Counted from the stretch's first letter, positions 19,676 through 29,538 are shown. The stretch is DNA of 64,000 bases from Colwellia sp. Arc7-D (GCF_003061515.1 NZ_CP028924.1:4092001-4156000); one strand, 5' to 3'. The notes: generated from the letters alone by a model not told the origin. Program-made: numbers and translations.

Positions 19676-20587
19676 CTATATTACCGCTATTTTAGCTGCT
19701 TTACGCCTAGCTTTTACTGAATCAAAACTAAATATTGCTAATGCGGTCCAGATACATGCAAATGTAATTAATTTAGCAAAATAAAGCGGCTCTTCATAAT
19801 AAAAAGTTGCTAAAACAAACATAATACTTGGGCCTATATATTGGAAAAAACCCAGCGCTGTCAGCGTCATACGTTTGGTCGCAGCACTAAAACATAATAA
19901 AGGTGCGGTAGTAACAATGCCGGTACAAATTAATAATGTATTTAATGACATCGTATTTTCAAACATATTAGTTGTAGTGGTTTGTAGAAAAAACAACCAA
20001 TAAATTAAGGCGATAGGTAGCATCATAAGTGACTCTATTAAAAGTCCTACGAATGAATCTAAAGGCATTTTTTTACGCAATAAACCATAGGTACCAAAAG
20101 TAGCGGCTAACGCTAATGATATTATCGGCAACGAGCCAATCATTATAAGTTGAATGAGCACGCCAATGAATGCCAAGCCAACTGCAAATAACTGCCAAAA
20201 TCTTAAACGTTCGCCTAAAAACACTACGCCTAATGCAACACTAAATAGTGGGTTTATGTAATATCCTAAGCTAGCATCGAGCAAATGATCATTGTTAACA
20301 GCCCAAATAAACATAAACCAATTTACCGCTAAAAAAGTTGCCGATATGGTTAACTGCATGACTATCTTGGGTTGTGTAATAGTGGCAATAAAATTGCCCC
20401 ATCGTTTGGTCAGTAAAACAATTAACGTCAATAAAATTGTCGACCAAACGACGCGGTGTACAAGAATTTCATCGGCATTGATATGGTCAATGAGTCTAAA
20501 ATATAATGGGGCAATCCCCCACATTGTATAAGCACTAATCGCGAAAATAATACCGCCACGAAGTGCGTCTTTTTCAATTGTTGGCAT
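19676..20587 (-). CDS. rarD: RarD, EamA-family transporter
   Basis: A 303-residue inner-membrane protein with about ten transmembrane helices in two EamA-type halves. The RarD signature MWGIAPLYFRLID and HRVVWSTILL is at residues 22-53. E. coli RarD is linked to chloramphenicol resistance, but the transported substrate is unknown. It is convergent with uvrD and divergent from recQ. The 289-base gap to recQ has no visible gene. Confidence 0.9.
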   Translation of the reverse strand: MPTIEKDALRGGIIFAISAYTMWGIAPLYFRLIDHINADEILVHRVVWSTILLTLIVLLTKRWGNFIATITQPKIVMQLTISATFLAVNWFMFIWAVNNDHLLDASLGYYINPLFSVALGVVFLGERLRFWQLFAVGLAFIGVLIQLIMIGSLPIISLALAATFGTYGLLRKKMPLDSFVGLLIESLMMLPIALIYWLFFLQTTTTNMFENTMSLNTLLICTGIVTTAPLLCFSAATKRMTLTALGFFQYIGPSIMFVLATFYYEEPLYFAKLITFACIWTALAIFSFDSVKARRKAAKIAVI

Positions 20588-20876
20588 GGAATAAACTTGC
20601 TGGCTAAGGTGAGCTAAAGTATCGATATAATATCATTATTCAATTGAACAACCTATCGACAAGTTAAAAGTATTAAGCAATATAAGATTCATTAACCATG
20701 CACTTTTACAGGGCAAAGCTACTCTTTCATTTTACGTAAAATACCTGTGTTTACCTTAATAATCAGACTGAGTTTTATTCATAATAAGAAATTCACTGTA
20801 AAAATAAAAATAAACCTCCGCACAACGCCTTTACTACTGTAAAATGTCGGCTGATTTAATTAAATAAGACTTCCTG

Positions 20877-22676
20877 TTGCAAGCCATTTCTCCTACAACA
20901 TTAACTGAATCTCTGAAACATCACTTTGGTTATCAGGCGTTTCGCCCTGGCCAAGAAGAAATCATCAATCATGCTCTTCAGGGACGAGATAGCTTAGTGT
21001 TAATGCCGACGGGTGGCGGAAAGTCGATGTGCTTTCAATTACCAGCAACCATTATGCCCGGTGTTACAATTGTAGTTTCCCCCCTGATAGCCTTAATGAA
21101 AGATCAAGTTGACGGTTTAGTTCGACAAGGTATTTCTGCTGCGTTTGTTAATTCGTCACTTGATACCGAGACCATCAACGATATTTTTAGTCGTTTAGGT
21201 CAAGGTAAAATTAAATTACTCTATGTTGCCCCAGAGCGACTGAAAAATTATTACTTTATCCAGGGCTTATCTCAGCTCAATATTAGCCTTTTTGCAATTG
21301 ATGAAGCGCATTGTATATCACAATGGGGTCATGACTTTCGCCCTGCATACACGCAATTACATTTACTTAAACAAAACTTTCCGCACGTACCTGTGATGGC
21401 ATTAACCGCAACGGCAGATGTCACCACTCGACGCGATATCCTGCAACAATTGGCATTAAACGATCCTTATATTCATCTTGATAGTTTTGATCGACCCAAT
21501 ATTCGTTTTACCTTGGCAGAAAAGTATCAGGGTGAGCAGCAAGTTATTGGTTATATAAAAAAACGTAAAGATGAATGCGGCATTATTTATTGCAATAGCC
21601 GCTGGCAAGTAGAAAAACTAGCAAAACGTTTAGCTGAAACGGGTATCAATTGCTCAGCGTATCATGCCGGTTTAGAGTCTGAAATTCGTAATATTATTCA
21701 AGATAAATTCGCCAAAGATGATCTGCAAATTGTAGTAGCTACAATTGCTTTTGGTCTCGGTATTAACAAATCTAATGTGCGTTTTGTTATTCATTATGAA
21801 CCACCAAAAACAGTCGAATCTTATTATCAAGAAATAGGCCGTGCAGGCCGTGATGGCTTGCCAGCAGAAGCACTTTTCCTTTATGACGAAAAAGACGCTG
21901 AACGCATTAACAAACGCATTAGTGAAGGTGAAAACGAACAACGAGTTAATGTAGAGCTTCAGCGTTTTCAGGCGATGCGTGGTTTTATTGATGCACAAAC
22001 ATGTCGTCGCAGAGTTGTTTTAAATTACTTTGCTGAGTTTACTGAAAAAAGCTGTGGTAATTGTGATATTTGCTTAGATCCTCCAAGCCAGTTTGATGCG
22101 ACACAAGCTGCACAAAAAGTACTTTCGTGTGTATATCGAATTGAAGAAAGTGGTGATGTTGAGTATGTTATTGCGGTTTTACGCGCAGAGCTCAATACTA
22201 AAATGACCCAACTTGGTCATGATAAAGTATCAACTTTTGGCATTGGCAGAGACAAAACACCGAGCTATTGGTTTTCAATCGTACGACAGTTAATTCATTT
22301 AGGCTATCTACAACAAGATATTGCTGCCCAGTCAAACTTGTGTCTAACCCAAGCCGCTGGAGATATATTAAAAGGTAAACACCCCTTAATGTTAGCCGCA
22401 CCTCGTTTGCAAAAAGCGAGTTACTGGCAAAGTAATAAACGTGAAAAAGCCTATGATAGAGTTTTATTTGCTAAGTTAAGATTGTTACGCAAAGAAATTG
22501 CTAAACTTGAAGATATTGCGCCGTTTATTGTTTTTAACGATGCCACTCTCTCTGAATTGGCAAGGGTAAAACCAACGACTTCCAGACAAATGCTCAATGT
22601 TAGTGGTATTGGCGACACCAAACTTGCCCGCTATGGCGAGCCTTTTTTATCTTTGATTAAACAACATCAGAGTTAA
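20877..22676 (+). CDS. recQ: ATP-dependent DNA helicase RecQ
   Basis: A superfamily 2 3'-5' helicase for recombination and replication-fork repair, 599 residues. Walker A is MPTGGGKSM; the DEAH box is in [17 protein letters not shown]; motif VI is [12 protein letters not shown]. The RecQ C-terminal zinc site is present (C near 379 and CGNCDIC), and an HRDC domain closes the protein ([16 protein letters not shown]). The start is TTG at 20877, giving the usual N-terminus; no closer ATG exists. A strong terminator follows. Confidence 0.95.
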   Translation: MQAISPTTLTESLKHHFGYQAFRPGQEEIINHALQGRDSLVLMPTGGGKSMCFQLPATIMPGVTIVVSPLIALMKDQVDGLVRQGISAAFVNSSLDTETINDIFSRLGQGKIKLLYVAPERLKNYYFIQGLSQLNISLFAIDEAHCISQWGHDFRPAYTQLHLLKQNFPHVPVMALTATADVTTRRDILQQLALNDPYIHLDSFDRPNIRFTLAEKYQGEQQVIGYIKKRKDECGIIYCNSRWQVEKLAKRLAETGINCSAYHAGLESEIRNIIQDKFAKDDLQIVVATIAFGLGINKSNVRFVIHYEPPKTVESYYQEIGRAGRDGLPAEALFLYDEKDAERINKRISEGENEQRVNVELQRFQAMRGFIDAQTCRRRVVLNYFAEFTEKSCGNCDICLDPPSQFDATQAAQKVLSCVYRIEESGDVEYVIAVLRAELNTKMTQLGHDKVSTFGIGRDKTPSYWFSIVRQLIHLGYLQQDIAAQSNLCLTQAAGDILKGKHPLMLAAPRLQKASYWQSNKREKAYDRVLFAKLRLLRKEIAKLEDIAPFIVFNDATLSELARVKPTTSRQMLNVSGIGDTKLARYGEPFLSLIKQHQS

Positions 22677-22693
22677 GTGTTAATTTTAAAGAC

Positions 22694-22721
22694 AAAAAAA
22701 GCGCTTAATAGCGCTTTTTTT
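22694..22721. terminator. bidirectional terminator between recQ and the cytochrome c gene
   Basis: A 12-bp perfect stem (22694-22705 and 22710-22721) with seven A at one end and seven T at the other, between convergent genes. Confidence 0.9.
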
Positions 22722-22736
22722 AACATAACGGTAAGG

Positions 22737-23036
22737 TTACTTAAGGCTTGCGTAGTATGCCGCGATGTTCGCAACGTCTTCATCAGATAATGCCATTGCC
22801 ATAGGTGCCATTACTGGATCTTTACGGTTACCCGATTTAAAATCTTTTAATTGCTTTGCAAGGTAAGCTTCTTTTTGACCAGCAAGATTTGGGTACATAG
22901 GAACAGCAGAAATACCAGCAGCACCGTGACAAGCTGCACACATAGCAGATTTTGCTTTACCGGCAGCTGCGTCGCCAGCGAATGCTGGTGAAGCCATCAT
23001 AACAGTAGCAGCAACGGCTAAAGTAAGTTTTTTCAT
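22737..23036 (-). CDS. periplasmic class I cytochrome c
   Basis: A 99-residue precursor. The signal peptide ends in ASPAFA (residue 20), giving a mature protein of about 79 residues. The heme-binding motif is CAACH at residues 33-37, with a distal Met ligand likely in [11 protein letters not shown]. It resembles one half of cytochrome c4, or a small c553/c5 type, and should carry electrons in the periplasm. GAGAGA lies a few bases upstream of the start. Partner oxidases are not in this window. Confidence 0.9.
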   Translation of the reverse strand: MKKLTLAVAATVMMASPAFAGDAAAGKAKSAMCAACHGAAGISAVPMYPNLAGQKEAYLAKQLKDFKSGNRKDPVMAPMAMALSDEDVANIAAYYASLK

Positions 23037-23208
23037 AGATAATATCTCTCTTTGGTAAATAATTTTAAGGGATCCTCACTTGATTATATGTAAAAAAATT
23101 ACTGTTGTCGTTGCTTTTTTTAGCTTCGCGCTAGGATAAAAATTAATCTATCGCATTACTGCATCAGTATATGTTTTCAACCATTAATTATCATGAAGAA
23201 GAAACGGT

Positions 23209-23520
23209 ATGCTCAAAGAAAATAATATAGAAATCATTAACCTTGAAGAAATTAGTTTAACTACACTTCAGATCTTTTTTAATGTTGAATGGACAATGGA
23301 TGATAAAACGGCGGTTATTGATTATGTGCTACAGGTAACATCGGCACAAACGCTAGAGGTATTAGAGGGCGCTGATCTTTATTGTTTGAGAATCAAAATT
23401 GCTAACAGTGTGTTTTTACTAAACTTTGAAGAGTATAGTCATGCTTGCTGGATCGAGTGCGCTACTGAACAAGATAAAGACGATTTAGAAGGTGTTAAAC
23501 AGCTTTTATTAATCAAATAA
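23209..23520 (+). CDS. hypothetical protein, possibly DUF3630
   Basis: A 103-residue acidic cytosolic protein with no signal peptide or membrane segment. It has mixed alpha/beta character, and the end reads CWIECATEQDKDDLEGVKQLL. It recalls the small DUF3630 family of Shewanella-type bacteria, but the match is uncertain. It precedes the DUF523 gene by about 70 bases on the same strand. Confidence 0.6.
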   Translation: MLKENNIEIINLEEISLTTLQIFFNVEWTMDDKTAVIDYVLQVTSAQTLEVLEGADLYCLRIKIANSVFLLNFEEYSHACWIECATEQDKDDLEGVKQLLLIK

Positions 23521-23589
23521 AATAACGTTAACTTACTACTGATCATTAAAGTCATATTAAAAATTTTATAGTTTAAACAGGTAAAGTTG

Positions 23590-24057
23590 ATGGAAAAGAT
23601 ACTTATTAGTAGCTGCTTTTTAGGTAATAAAGTGAGGTACGACGGTGGGGATAACTTATTAGTTAATACTACATTGTTACGCTGGCAAGCAGAAAATCGC
23701 TTAGTGGTTATCTGCCCTGAATTAGCAGGAGGATTAAGTACGCCAAGGCCTCCTGCAGAACTAAAAATGGTTGGTGATAGCATTCAAGTTAAAACAATTA
23801 CGGGTGATGATGTTACAGATGAATTTGAAAAAGGAGCAAATAAAGCATTATTACTTTGTCAAAAATATAATATTCAATATGCGCTGATGAAAGAATCAAG
23901 TCCATCCTGTGGCAGCACGAGTATTTATAATGGTCAATTTAGCCAACAGAAAATTGCAGGGCAAGGTATTACCAGTGCATTATTGAGATCAAACGGGGTG
24001 AAGGTATTTTCAGAAAAAAACTTAGCGCTATTAATATCTGAAATAGGCGCAAATTAA
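23590..24057 (+). CDS. DUF523 family protein (YbbK-like)
   Basis: A 155-residue protein with the conserved Cys motifs of DUF523: SSCFLGNKVRYDG at the N-terminus, CPELAGGLSTPRPPAE in the middle and KESSPSCGS later. The three cysteines suggest a metal or cluster site; the function is unknown. A TTG just before the ATG keeps the frame, but the ATG at 23590 is the likely start. The stop overlaps the convergent GGDEF gene by 4 bases. Confidence 0.85.
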   Translation: MEKILISSCFLGNKVRYDGGDNLLVNTTLLRWQAENRLVVICPELAGGLSTPRPPAELKMVGDSIQVKTITGDDVTDEFEKGANKALLLCQKYNIQYALMKESSPSCGSTSIYNGQFSQQKIAGQGITSALLRSNGVKVFSEKNLALLISEIGAN

Positions 24058-25067
24058 TTATTAGCAATACTCACGTAATTAGTTCGAATATTAGCGTTAT
24101 TGTTTATTAATGCCCGTGTTTGGCTAATGATATTATTAGCACTGGTTGCAACATTATAATCACTCACACCAATACTTAATGTCATTTGCGGTAATCTAGT
24201 GCCTGATTTACTGGTAATAAACCTTAATTTTTCAACACTCTGCCGTATTTTCTCAGCTACTTCTCCGGCAACAATACGCTTTACATCTGGCAGCAAAATC
24301 AAAAATTCATCTCCAGCAGATCTAACAGGCAAGCCACTTTCACCGACATAACTGCTCACTTTAGTAGCAATTTTTGTCAGTAATACATCGCTGATCAATG
24401 GGCCTAAACTTTCATTCATCTTAGCAAACTGATCAATATTAATTACGATTGCAGAAACTTGCTTGGCGGGATCATCAGAAAGCCAAAGCTCTAAATGTTG
24501 ATTCATCGCTTTAAGGTTAAATAGACCGGTGAGTGGATCTAAGTAAATTTCTTTTTTCACATCGTCTAACTCAGAGCGCAATGTCTCAGTAGATTTTTGT
24601 GAAGATTGAAGCTGTTTAGCAAGCTTCTCTTGTTCAAGTTTAAATCGCTGAGTCGTGATACGTATCTGTTTAATGGCGTTAAATATTTCACTTCTGTCAG
24701 TAGACTTTAAGTTGGCAATATTCTCGTCTAATTCAGTCACTAAACGTTTTGTATTCAGTGATGACTGTTCGTTATTAGTTTGCAAATCAACCAATACTTC
24801 ATCGAGATCGTCAATTAACTCCCCTCTAAAAGAACTTTGTCCTAAAATATATTGACGATACATTTCTTCTAAGAAAAAGTTATCTAGTTTCTTTTTTGAC
24901 GCTAATTGCTTTTCAAGTTCAGAGTTAAGACTTTTTGAATGCTTATTAAGGTAACCGTAGCTTACCGCATAATTAATTGGAGTCGCGGCTATATGCCATA
25001 ACTGCAATTGTTTTATGGCGGCGTGCATTTTTTGTTCAGCTTGTGCTATTGAATCATGATACTGCAC
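24054..25067 (-). CDS. GGDEF diguanylate cyclase with an AGDEF site
   Basis: A 337-residue soluble protein. An N-terminal helical domain (LWHIAATPINYAVSYGYLNK) and a coiled coil (about 100-170) precede a GGDEF domain from about residue 178 (YLDPLTGLFN). The signature loop reads AGDEF, and the metal Asp is in INIDQF. AGDEF variants are active in some known cyclases, so c-di-GMP synthesis is plausible but unproved. No RxxD inhibitory site is seen before the loop. The start is GTG at 25067. It lies near a c-di-GMP riboswitch and a degenerate GGDEF protein. Confidence 0.85.
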   Translation of the reverse strand: MQYHDSIAQAEQKMHAAIKQLQLWHIAATPINYAVSYGYLNKHSKSLNSELEKQLASKKKLDNFFLEEMYRQYILGQSSFRGELIDDLDEVLVDLQTNNEQSSLNTKRLVTELDENIANLKSTDRSEIFNAIKQIRITTQRFKLEQEKLAKQLQSSQKSTETLRSELDDVKKEIYLDPLTGLFNLKAMNQHLELWLSDDPAKQVSAIVINIDQFAKMNESLGPLISDVLLTKIATKVSSYVGESGLPVRSAGDEFLILLPDVKRIVAGEVAEKIRQSVEKLRFITSKSGTRLPQMTLSIGVSDYNVATSANNIISQTRALINNNANIRTNYVSIANN

Positions 25068-25289
25068 TATGCCAACTTTTCATTTATGTTCTTACGACAA
25101 TCAGCGGATGGGTTATTGTCCAGTAATTTTAGTAAAAGTACCATGCTAAAATGTATAAACAACGACAACAATGCCGATTTAATAACAAAATTAATCTTTA
25201 ACTGAAAACTTTGCTTTATAAATAGTTTCGATTTGTTATGGTGATTAAATAAGTGGGTATTTTTATAAAATTAATTTTTGAGATTTGTA

Positions 25290-27074
25290 ATGAAAGTTCT
25301 TTCAATCACTATGTTTGTTGTTCTATTGGTTATGGCTTGTCAGTCGACCAAAACTCCTACCGCTTTAATCAGCCATAATCTCGAACAAATCATTACAGAT
25401 TATCAACACTTTAAAGACCATCAAAGTCCTTTTAATCAAGATATTTCCGGCGATACTAATAGCCGATTACCTGACTTATCTCCACAAAACTTACAAAAAC
25501 AACATAAAATATTGGCCGTTATTTACCAAAGATTATTAGCAATAAATAGTAACAAGCTCAATCAGACAGAAGCTATTAATCATTCAGTTTTGTCCTATAG
25601 CATAAAAAATGAACTAGATAGTTATACTAACAAAGAACACTACATGCCATTAACTGCTGAATCAGGATTTCATGTCTGGATTAGCAGAATTAAAAGCCAA
25701 GTTAGCTTTAAAACCGAACAAGATTACCTCGATTATATTGCACGATTGAATGCGTTGCCACGATACTTTTCTCAACAAATGTATTGGATGGAACAAGGAA
25801 TAGCTTCAGGCATTACCCAACCAAAAATTGTCTTAGAAGGCTTTGAAGAGTCAATTAAAGCATTTATAAAAACTGACGCTAGCTCAAGTACCTATTATCA
25901 GCCATTTTTAACGTTGCCGGCATACTTTACTCCACAGCTGAAAGCTCAACTTAAAGAACAAGCCATGAAAACTATTGCTGAAGTTGTGATGCCGAGTTAC
26001 CAGCAATATTATGATTTCATGGTCAATCGATATCAACCCAATGCCAGAGCCAACATAGCGGCTAATTCTTTACCAAACGGCGACAGCTATTATGTTAACC
26101 GGTTACAACACTATACAACCTTACCGATTTCTGTTGATGAAGTGCATAACACGGGCTTGGCTGAAGTAAAACGCATTAGGCTTGAAATGGACACCATTAT
26201 TGAACAACTTAACTTTACTGGAAACTTTGCAGATTTTGTTCATTTTTTACGTACTGATAAACAATTCTATGCCACAAGCCCTGAAGGTTTATTAAAAGAA
26301 GCGTCCTTCATCGCCAAAAAAATGGATGCCCAATTACCAAAACTATTCAAAACCTTGCCACGTACCCCGTACGGCGTGATAGAAGTACCCGCAAATATTG
26401 CGCCTAAATATACAACAGGGCGATACTCTGGTCCCTCGCGAGATGACCAACCGGGTAATTATTGGGTTAATACGTATCGACTAGACCGTCGACCGTTATA
26501 TGTTTTAGAAGCATTAACGTTGCACGAAGCGGTACCCGGTCATCACTTACAAAGCTCTATTGCCCGAGAAATGGAGAATGTACCTAAGTTTAGAACTAGC
26601 ACTTATATTTCTGCTTTTGGCGAAGGTTGGGGACTCTACTCAGAATATTTAGGTAAAGAAGCTGGTTTTTATCAAAGTCCTTACAGCGACTTTGGCCGCT
26701 TAACCTATGAAATGTGGCGAGCCTGCCGATTAGTTGTTGATACTGGCATGCACGCTAAAGGTTGGAACCGAGAACGTGCTATGGACTATTTAGCCAATAA
26801 TACGGCACTGTCACTGCATAATGTAAAAACTGAAATTGATCGTTACATCTCTTGGCCAGGACAAGCCTTATCTTATAAAATGGGTGAACTAACCATCAAA
26901 AAGTTACGTCTTCATGCTGAGAAAAACTTAGGAACATCGTTTGATTTACGAGAGTTTCATGATCAAATTCTAAAAAATGGCTCTATGCCATTATCAATGT
27001 TAGAAGCGGTTATTTTTGACTATGTTGAAAAGAAAAAAGCTCAAGATAAAGCACTGAAAGCAGAAACGAAATAA
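25290..27074 (+). CDS. DUF885 family lipoprotein, probable zinc peptidase
   Basis: A protein of about 594 residues with a lipoprotein signal (LLVMAC, Cys about 17) and the DUF885 fold. The motif HEAVPGHHLQ (near residue 414) fits a gluzincin-type HExxxGH zinc site, with a downstream Glu in EGWGLYSEYLG. It probably works on peptides in the periplasm or outer membrane. The ATG at 25290 is preferred over an upstream TTG at 25278 because GAGA precedes it. The minus strand just beyond its 3' end carries a riboswitch-controlled promoter aimed back into this gene. Confidence 0.87.
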   Translation: MKVLSITMFVVLLVMACQSTKTPTALISHNLEQIITDYQHFKDHQSPFNQDISGDTNSRLPDLSPQNLQKQHKILAVIYQRLLAINSNKLNQTEAINHSVLSYSIKNELDSYTNKEHYMPLTAESGFHVWISRIKSQVSFKTEQDYLDYIARLNALPRYFSQQMYWMEQGIASGITQPKIVLEGFEESIKAFIKTDASSSTYYQPFLTLPAYFTPQLKAQLKEQAMKTIAEVVMPSYQQYYDFMVNRYQPNARANIAANSLPNGDSYYVNRLQHYTTLPISVDEVHNTGLAEVKRIRLEMDTIIEQLNFTGNFADFVHFLRTDKQFYATSPEGLLKEASFIAKKMDAQLPKLFKTLPRTPYGVIEVPANIAPKYTTGRYSGPSRDDQPGNYWVNTYRLDRRPLYVLEALTLHEAVPGHHLQSSIAREMENVPKFRTSTYISAFGEGWGLYSEYLGKEAGFYQSPYSDFGRLTYEMWRACRLVVDTGMHAKGWNRERAMDYLANNTALSLHNVKTEIDRYISWPGQALSYKMGELTIKKLRLHAEKNLGTSFDLREFHDQILKNGSMPLSMLEAVIFDYVEKKKAQDKALKAETK

Positions 27075-27087
27075 TAGGGATTAACGT

Positions 27088-27219
27088 GAAAACAAAGGAA
27101 GGCACGCAAAGTTACCAGAGATTACGATGGAGAACCGGTAAATTAAGATAAGCCCCCACTATATCTAAATTTTGCAGTTCCGCTATCGTAGGTTGCCCCT
27201 TAGATCGGTAACTTTGCGT
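27088..27219 (-). promoter_or_regulatory. putative expression platform of the c-di-GMP riboswitch
   Basis: Positions 27104-27116 are a perfect 13-bp complement of the aptamer core at 27207-27219. On the minus strand the downstream arm runs into a U-rich stretch (27100 to 27088). Pairing would destroy the aptamer and form a terminator-like hairpin, so bound c-di-GMP would be expected to favour readthrough. The direction of control is inference. Confidence 0.55.
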
Positions 27220-27243
27220 CTCCAATTTTCACTGGATTTGCCC
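27174..27243 (-). promoter_or_regulatory. c-di-GMP-I (GEMM-I) riboswitch aptamer
   Basis: Read on the minus strand, the order of conserved GEMM-I elements is complete. GGGCAAA is at 27243-27237. A 6-bp stem capped by a GAAA tetraloop is at 27236-27221. GACGCAAAG follows at 27220-27212. Then comes the second helix with a tetraloop-receptor-like CUAAGG/CCUACG and the bulged UAGCGG strand (27211-27177). The helix pairs GUU-A-CCG-AU with AU-AG-CGG-AAC, keeping the known bulges. The closing P1 stem is weak or unclear. No minus-strand gene lies directly downstream; the RNA would run into the 3' end of the DUF885 gene in antisense. Confidence 0.78.
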
Positions 27244-27270
27244 TTGTTGAGCTTAAAAAGCTCATCTACG

Positions 27271-27298
27271 ATTATAAGTAATGTATTCTATTTGTAAA
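27271..27298 (-). promoter_or_regulatory. sigma-70 promoter driving the riboswitch RNA
   Basis: On the minus strand, TTTACA (27298-27293) and TATAAT (27276-27271) are 16 bases apart. Transcription should begin near 27264, about 20 bases before the first conserved aptamer base. A short GAGCTT hairpin (27249-27263) forms the 5' end. The rest of the 27299-27593 gap is AT-rich with no gene seen. Confidence 0.6.
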
Positions 27299-27593
27299 CC
27301 ATTATTAATCTTAGCCATAAAAAGATAATTTAAATTAATGAATATTAACAATTTATTAGTCATTTATACCATTATACTTTAATACGAATTATGTTTAGAT
27401 TAACGTTAAATCTCTCCATATCGGCTAAATGACTACTTAGAGTGATAACGAGTAGTCGAGTTAATAAGGTAAATTAATAAAATACTTCCTGAAAAATGTA
27501 AAAATCTCGTAGTGAACTGAACACTTTTCGATACAATACGCCTAAAGTAAAAATAGTAAGCGTCCCCAATCTACCAATGGAAGTTAACGCTCA

Positions 27594-29426
27594 ATGAATC
27601 GAATACTGCTAGTTGTTTTAATAAGTTTGTTCATATCACTTTGTGCTCAAGCGAACGACACTAATAGTGGCGTTAACACACGCGAAGCAATAAACGATTA
27701 TTATCTTCTGAGGAAAGAGTTATTGCTTGCACAAGATGTTGTCGATACCGCACAAGCCGTAGTCAACAATAGAGATCAGTTCAGTTCAAATATTGTCGCG
27801 AAGGCCTTCTCTCTTTTATCGGATGTGGCTTTTAATCAAGGCAACTTACTCGTGGCATTCCAATTTGCACAATACGGTAGTGAAATTGACAAAATAGATG
27901 TCGAATTACAACTGGACTTAATGTTAAAAATTGCACGAGGTTATTATGCACAAGGTAACTATATTCAGCTAAAAGATACCTCTCAAAGCGCGGCATGGTT
28001 GGCTGAACAAGCAAATGATATGAACTATCATTTACAAGCACTTGCCTATTCTGTCGTAGCTTATGCCTTAAGCGCTGAATACGATCTGGCGGTAAAAACG
28101 CTCAACAAGGTTGAAACTTTACTCAGTCAAAACCAAACAAATGTTGATCAAATAACATTGCTAGAAACTATTGCCCAAGCACATTTTTATTTATCAGAAT
28201 ATGACAATGCTGTTGAACTGCTCAACAATGTAATAAAACTACGCATCGATATGGCGAGAACCGAAGGCATTGCCCACAGTTACCATTTAGTAGCGAATGC
28301 TTACTTCCAACTGCAACAATATGATGATGCTTACAATGCTTTTTGGCAGTCATTACAGTTTGCCAAACAATATAAACTCGTAATTCACGCAGCCTATGCC
28401 GAACTTGGCTTAGGACAAGTATTATATGAACAACAACAACTTAAACCAGCAAAAGCACGATTAATGAACGCACAGGTAGTATTTAATCAATACAATTTAG
28501 TACGTGTTAAGCTGTCGACTAAAATTAGCTTAGTAAAAGTGATGTTTGCTTTAGGAGAACAAATAGAAGCCGAAGCAATGTTAATTTCAGCACAATCACT
28601 AGCTAAAAACATTGTGCTTTCACCACAACAAATAGAATTGTATTTACTATTAACCGACTACTATAAAGCAAAAAACAACTTGCCACAGGCTATCAAAAAT
28701 CAGAGCCATTATTTATCCTTATATCAAGGGTTGTACCCCAACGTCAGTGTAAAAGATTCATTTGCTACTGCCGCAATATCAACAAGCGATAAAGCTAAGA
28801 AACTTGCTTTAAATTTGGCTGAACAAAGCCAGCTAAGTTTAGAGTTCAACGAAAAATATGCCCAACAAAAAATGCTCATTATTCTCCTTGCTTCACTTTT
28901 AAGCTGTAGTGCTATTTTTATAATTTTTTGTCGCTTTCAAGCTCACCGGCTAAAACTTAACCTCAGTTACGATGAAATAGAGTTACCGCAAAACCAATTA
29001 GCACAGCCAGTACAAACTAAACGTTGGTATCAACAACAGTATAAAATTGCCAGAAAATATCAATATGACATATCTATCATTTACTTAAAGATAGAAAATT
29101 GGCAAGAGCTAAGCTTTCGCTTTAATCGCAAGATTCTAGCTGATGTCAGTAAAGTTTTGGCCATTATCATTAATGAAAATATTGATGAAGAAGACTATGC
29201 CGGCATCATAAGTACTGGCGAATATTTATTCTTATGTCCACATCAAAATATTGAGCAAGCACTAATAAAGTTTGATCGAATAAAACAGGCAATAAATACC
29301 CGTTTTTTTGCTAATTTAGGAGACTTCTCAGTCAAGGTTGTTTTCGCGGTTGACTCACCCAGTATTCAGGATATTGATCCCTACGTATTTCTTTCTCGCC
29401 TGAGTGAATGCGCTGATAGTGAATAA
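27594..29426 (+). CDS. TPR sensor-like membrane protein with degenerate GGDEF-like domain
   Basis: A 610-residue protein. A signal peptide (about 1-20, ending AQA) is followed by several TPR-type helical repeats in a periplasmic region (about 30-400). A transmembrane helix lies at about 424-445, and a cytosolic C-terminal domain of about 160 residues has GGDEF-fold spacing. The signature loop reads STGEYLF instead of GGDEF, so it cannot be an ordinary cyclase. It may sense a periplasmic cue and act as a receptor or regulator. It lies downstream of the region carrying the c-di-GMP riboswitch. Confidence 0.7.
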   Translation: MNRILLVVLISLFISLCAQANDTNSGVNTREAINDYYLLRKELLLAQDVVDTAQAVVNNRDQFSSNIVAKAFSLLSDVAFNQGNLLVAFQFAQYGSEIDKIDVELQLDLMLKIARGYYAQGNYIQLKDTSQSAAWLAEQANDMNYHLQALAYSVVAYALSAEYDLAVKTLNKVETLLSQNQTNVDQITLLETIAQAHFYLSEYDNAVELLNNVIKLRIDMARTEGIAHSYHLVANAYFQLQQYDDAYNAFWQSLQFAKQYKLVIHAAYAELGLGQVLYEQQQLKPAKARLMNAQVVFNQYNLVRVKLSTKISLVKVMFALGEQIEAEAMLISAQSLAKNIVLSPQQIELYLLLTDYYKAKNNLPQAIKNQSHYLSLYQGLYPNVSVKDSFATAAISTSDKAKKLALNLAEQSQLSLEFNEKYAQQKMLIILLASLLSCSAIFIIFCRFQAHRLKLNLSYDEIELPQNQLAQPVQTKRWYQQQYKIARKYQYDISIIYLKIENWQELSFRFNRKILADVSKVLAIIINENIDEEDYAGIISTGEYLFLCPHQNIEQALIKFDRIKQAINTRFFANLGDFSVKVVFAVDSPSIQDIDPYVFLSRLSECADSE

Positions 29427-29494
29427 TAGAGGAGGGGGTTTATCTTAGTGAAATTATTTATCGTCGCTTGGTATTCAGTAAAAAAAATAGCAAT

Positions 29495-29523
29495 AAAAAA
29501 GCCGCTTATGAAGCGGCTTTTTT
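29495..29523. terminator. bidirectional terminator
   Basis: A 13-bp perfect stem (29495-29507 and 29511-29523) with a 3-base loop, A-rich on one side and T-rich on the other, between the TPR gene and a convergent small gene. Confidence 0.88.
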
Positions 29524-29538
29524 ATATCGAAATTGGAA

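Noticed and set aside
21672..21998. 108-codon minus-strand frame inside recQ
   Set aside because: Antisense shadow of a strongly conserved helicase region, with no homology signal.
27095..27145. Plus-strand reading of the riboswitch, since ACGCAAAGTTACC also occurs on this strand upstream of the TPR gene
   Set aside because: The plus strand lacks the GGCAAA element, the GNRA-capped stem and the UAGCGG strand; only the minus strand has all parts in order.
27101..27222. Inverted repeats suggesting a MITE-like element
   Set aside because: No flanking target duplication was seen, and the repeats are explained by the aptamer core and its complement in the riboswitch.
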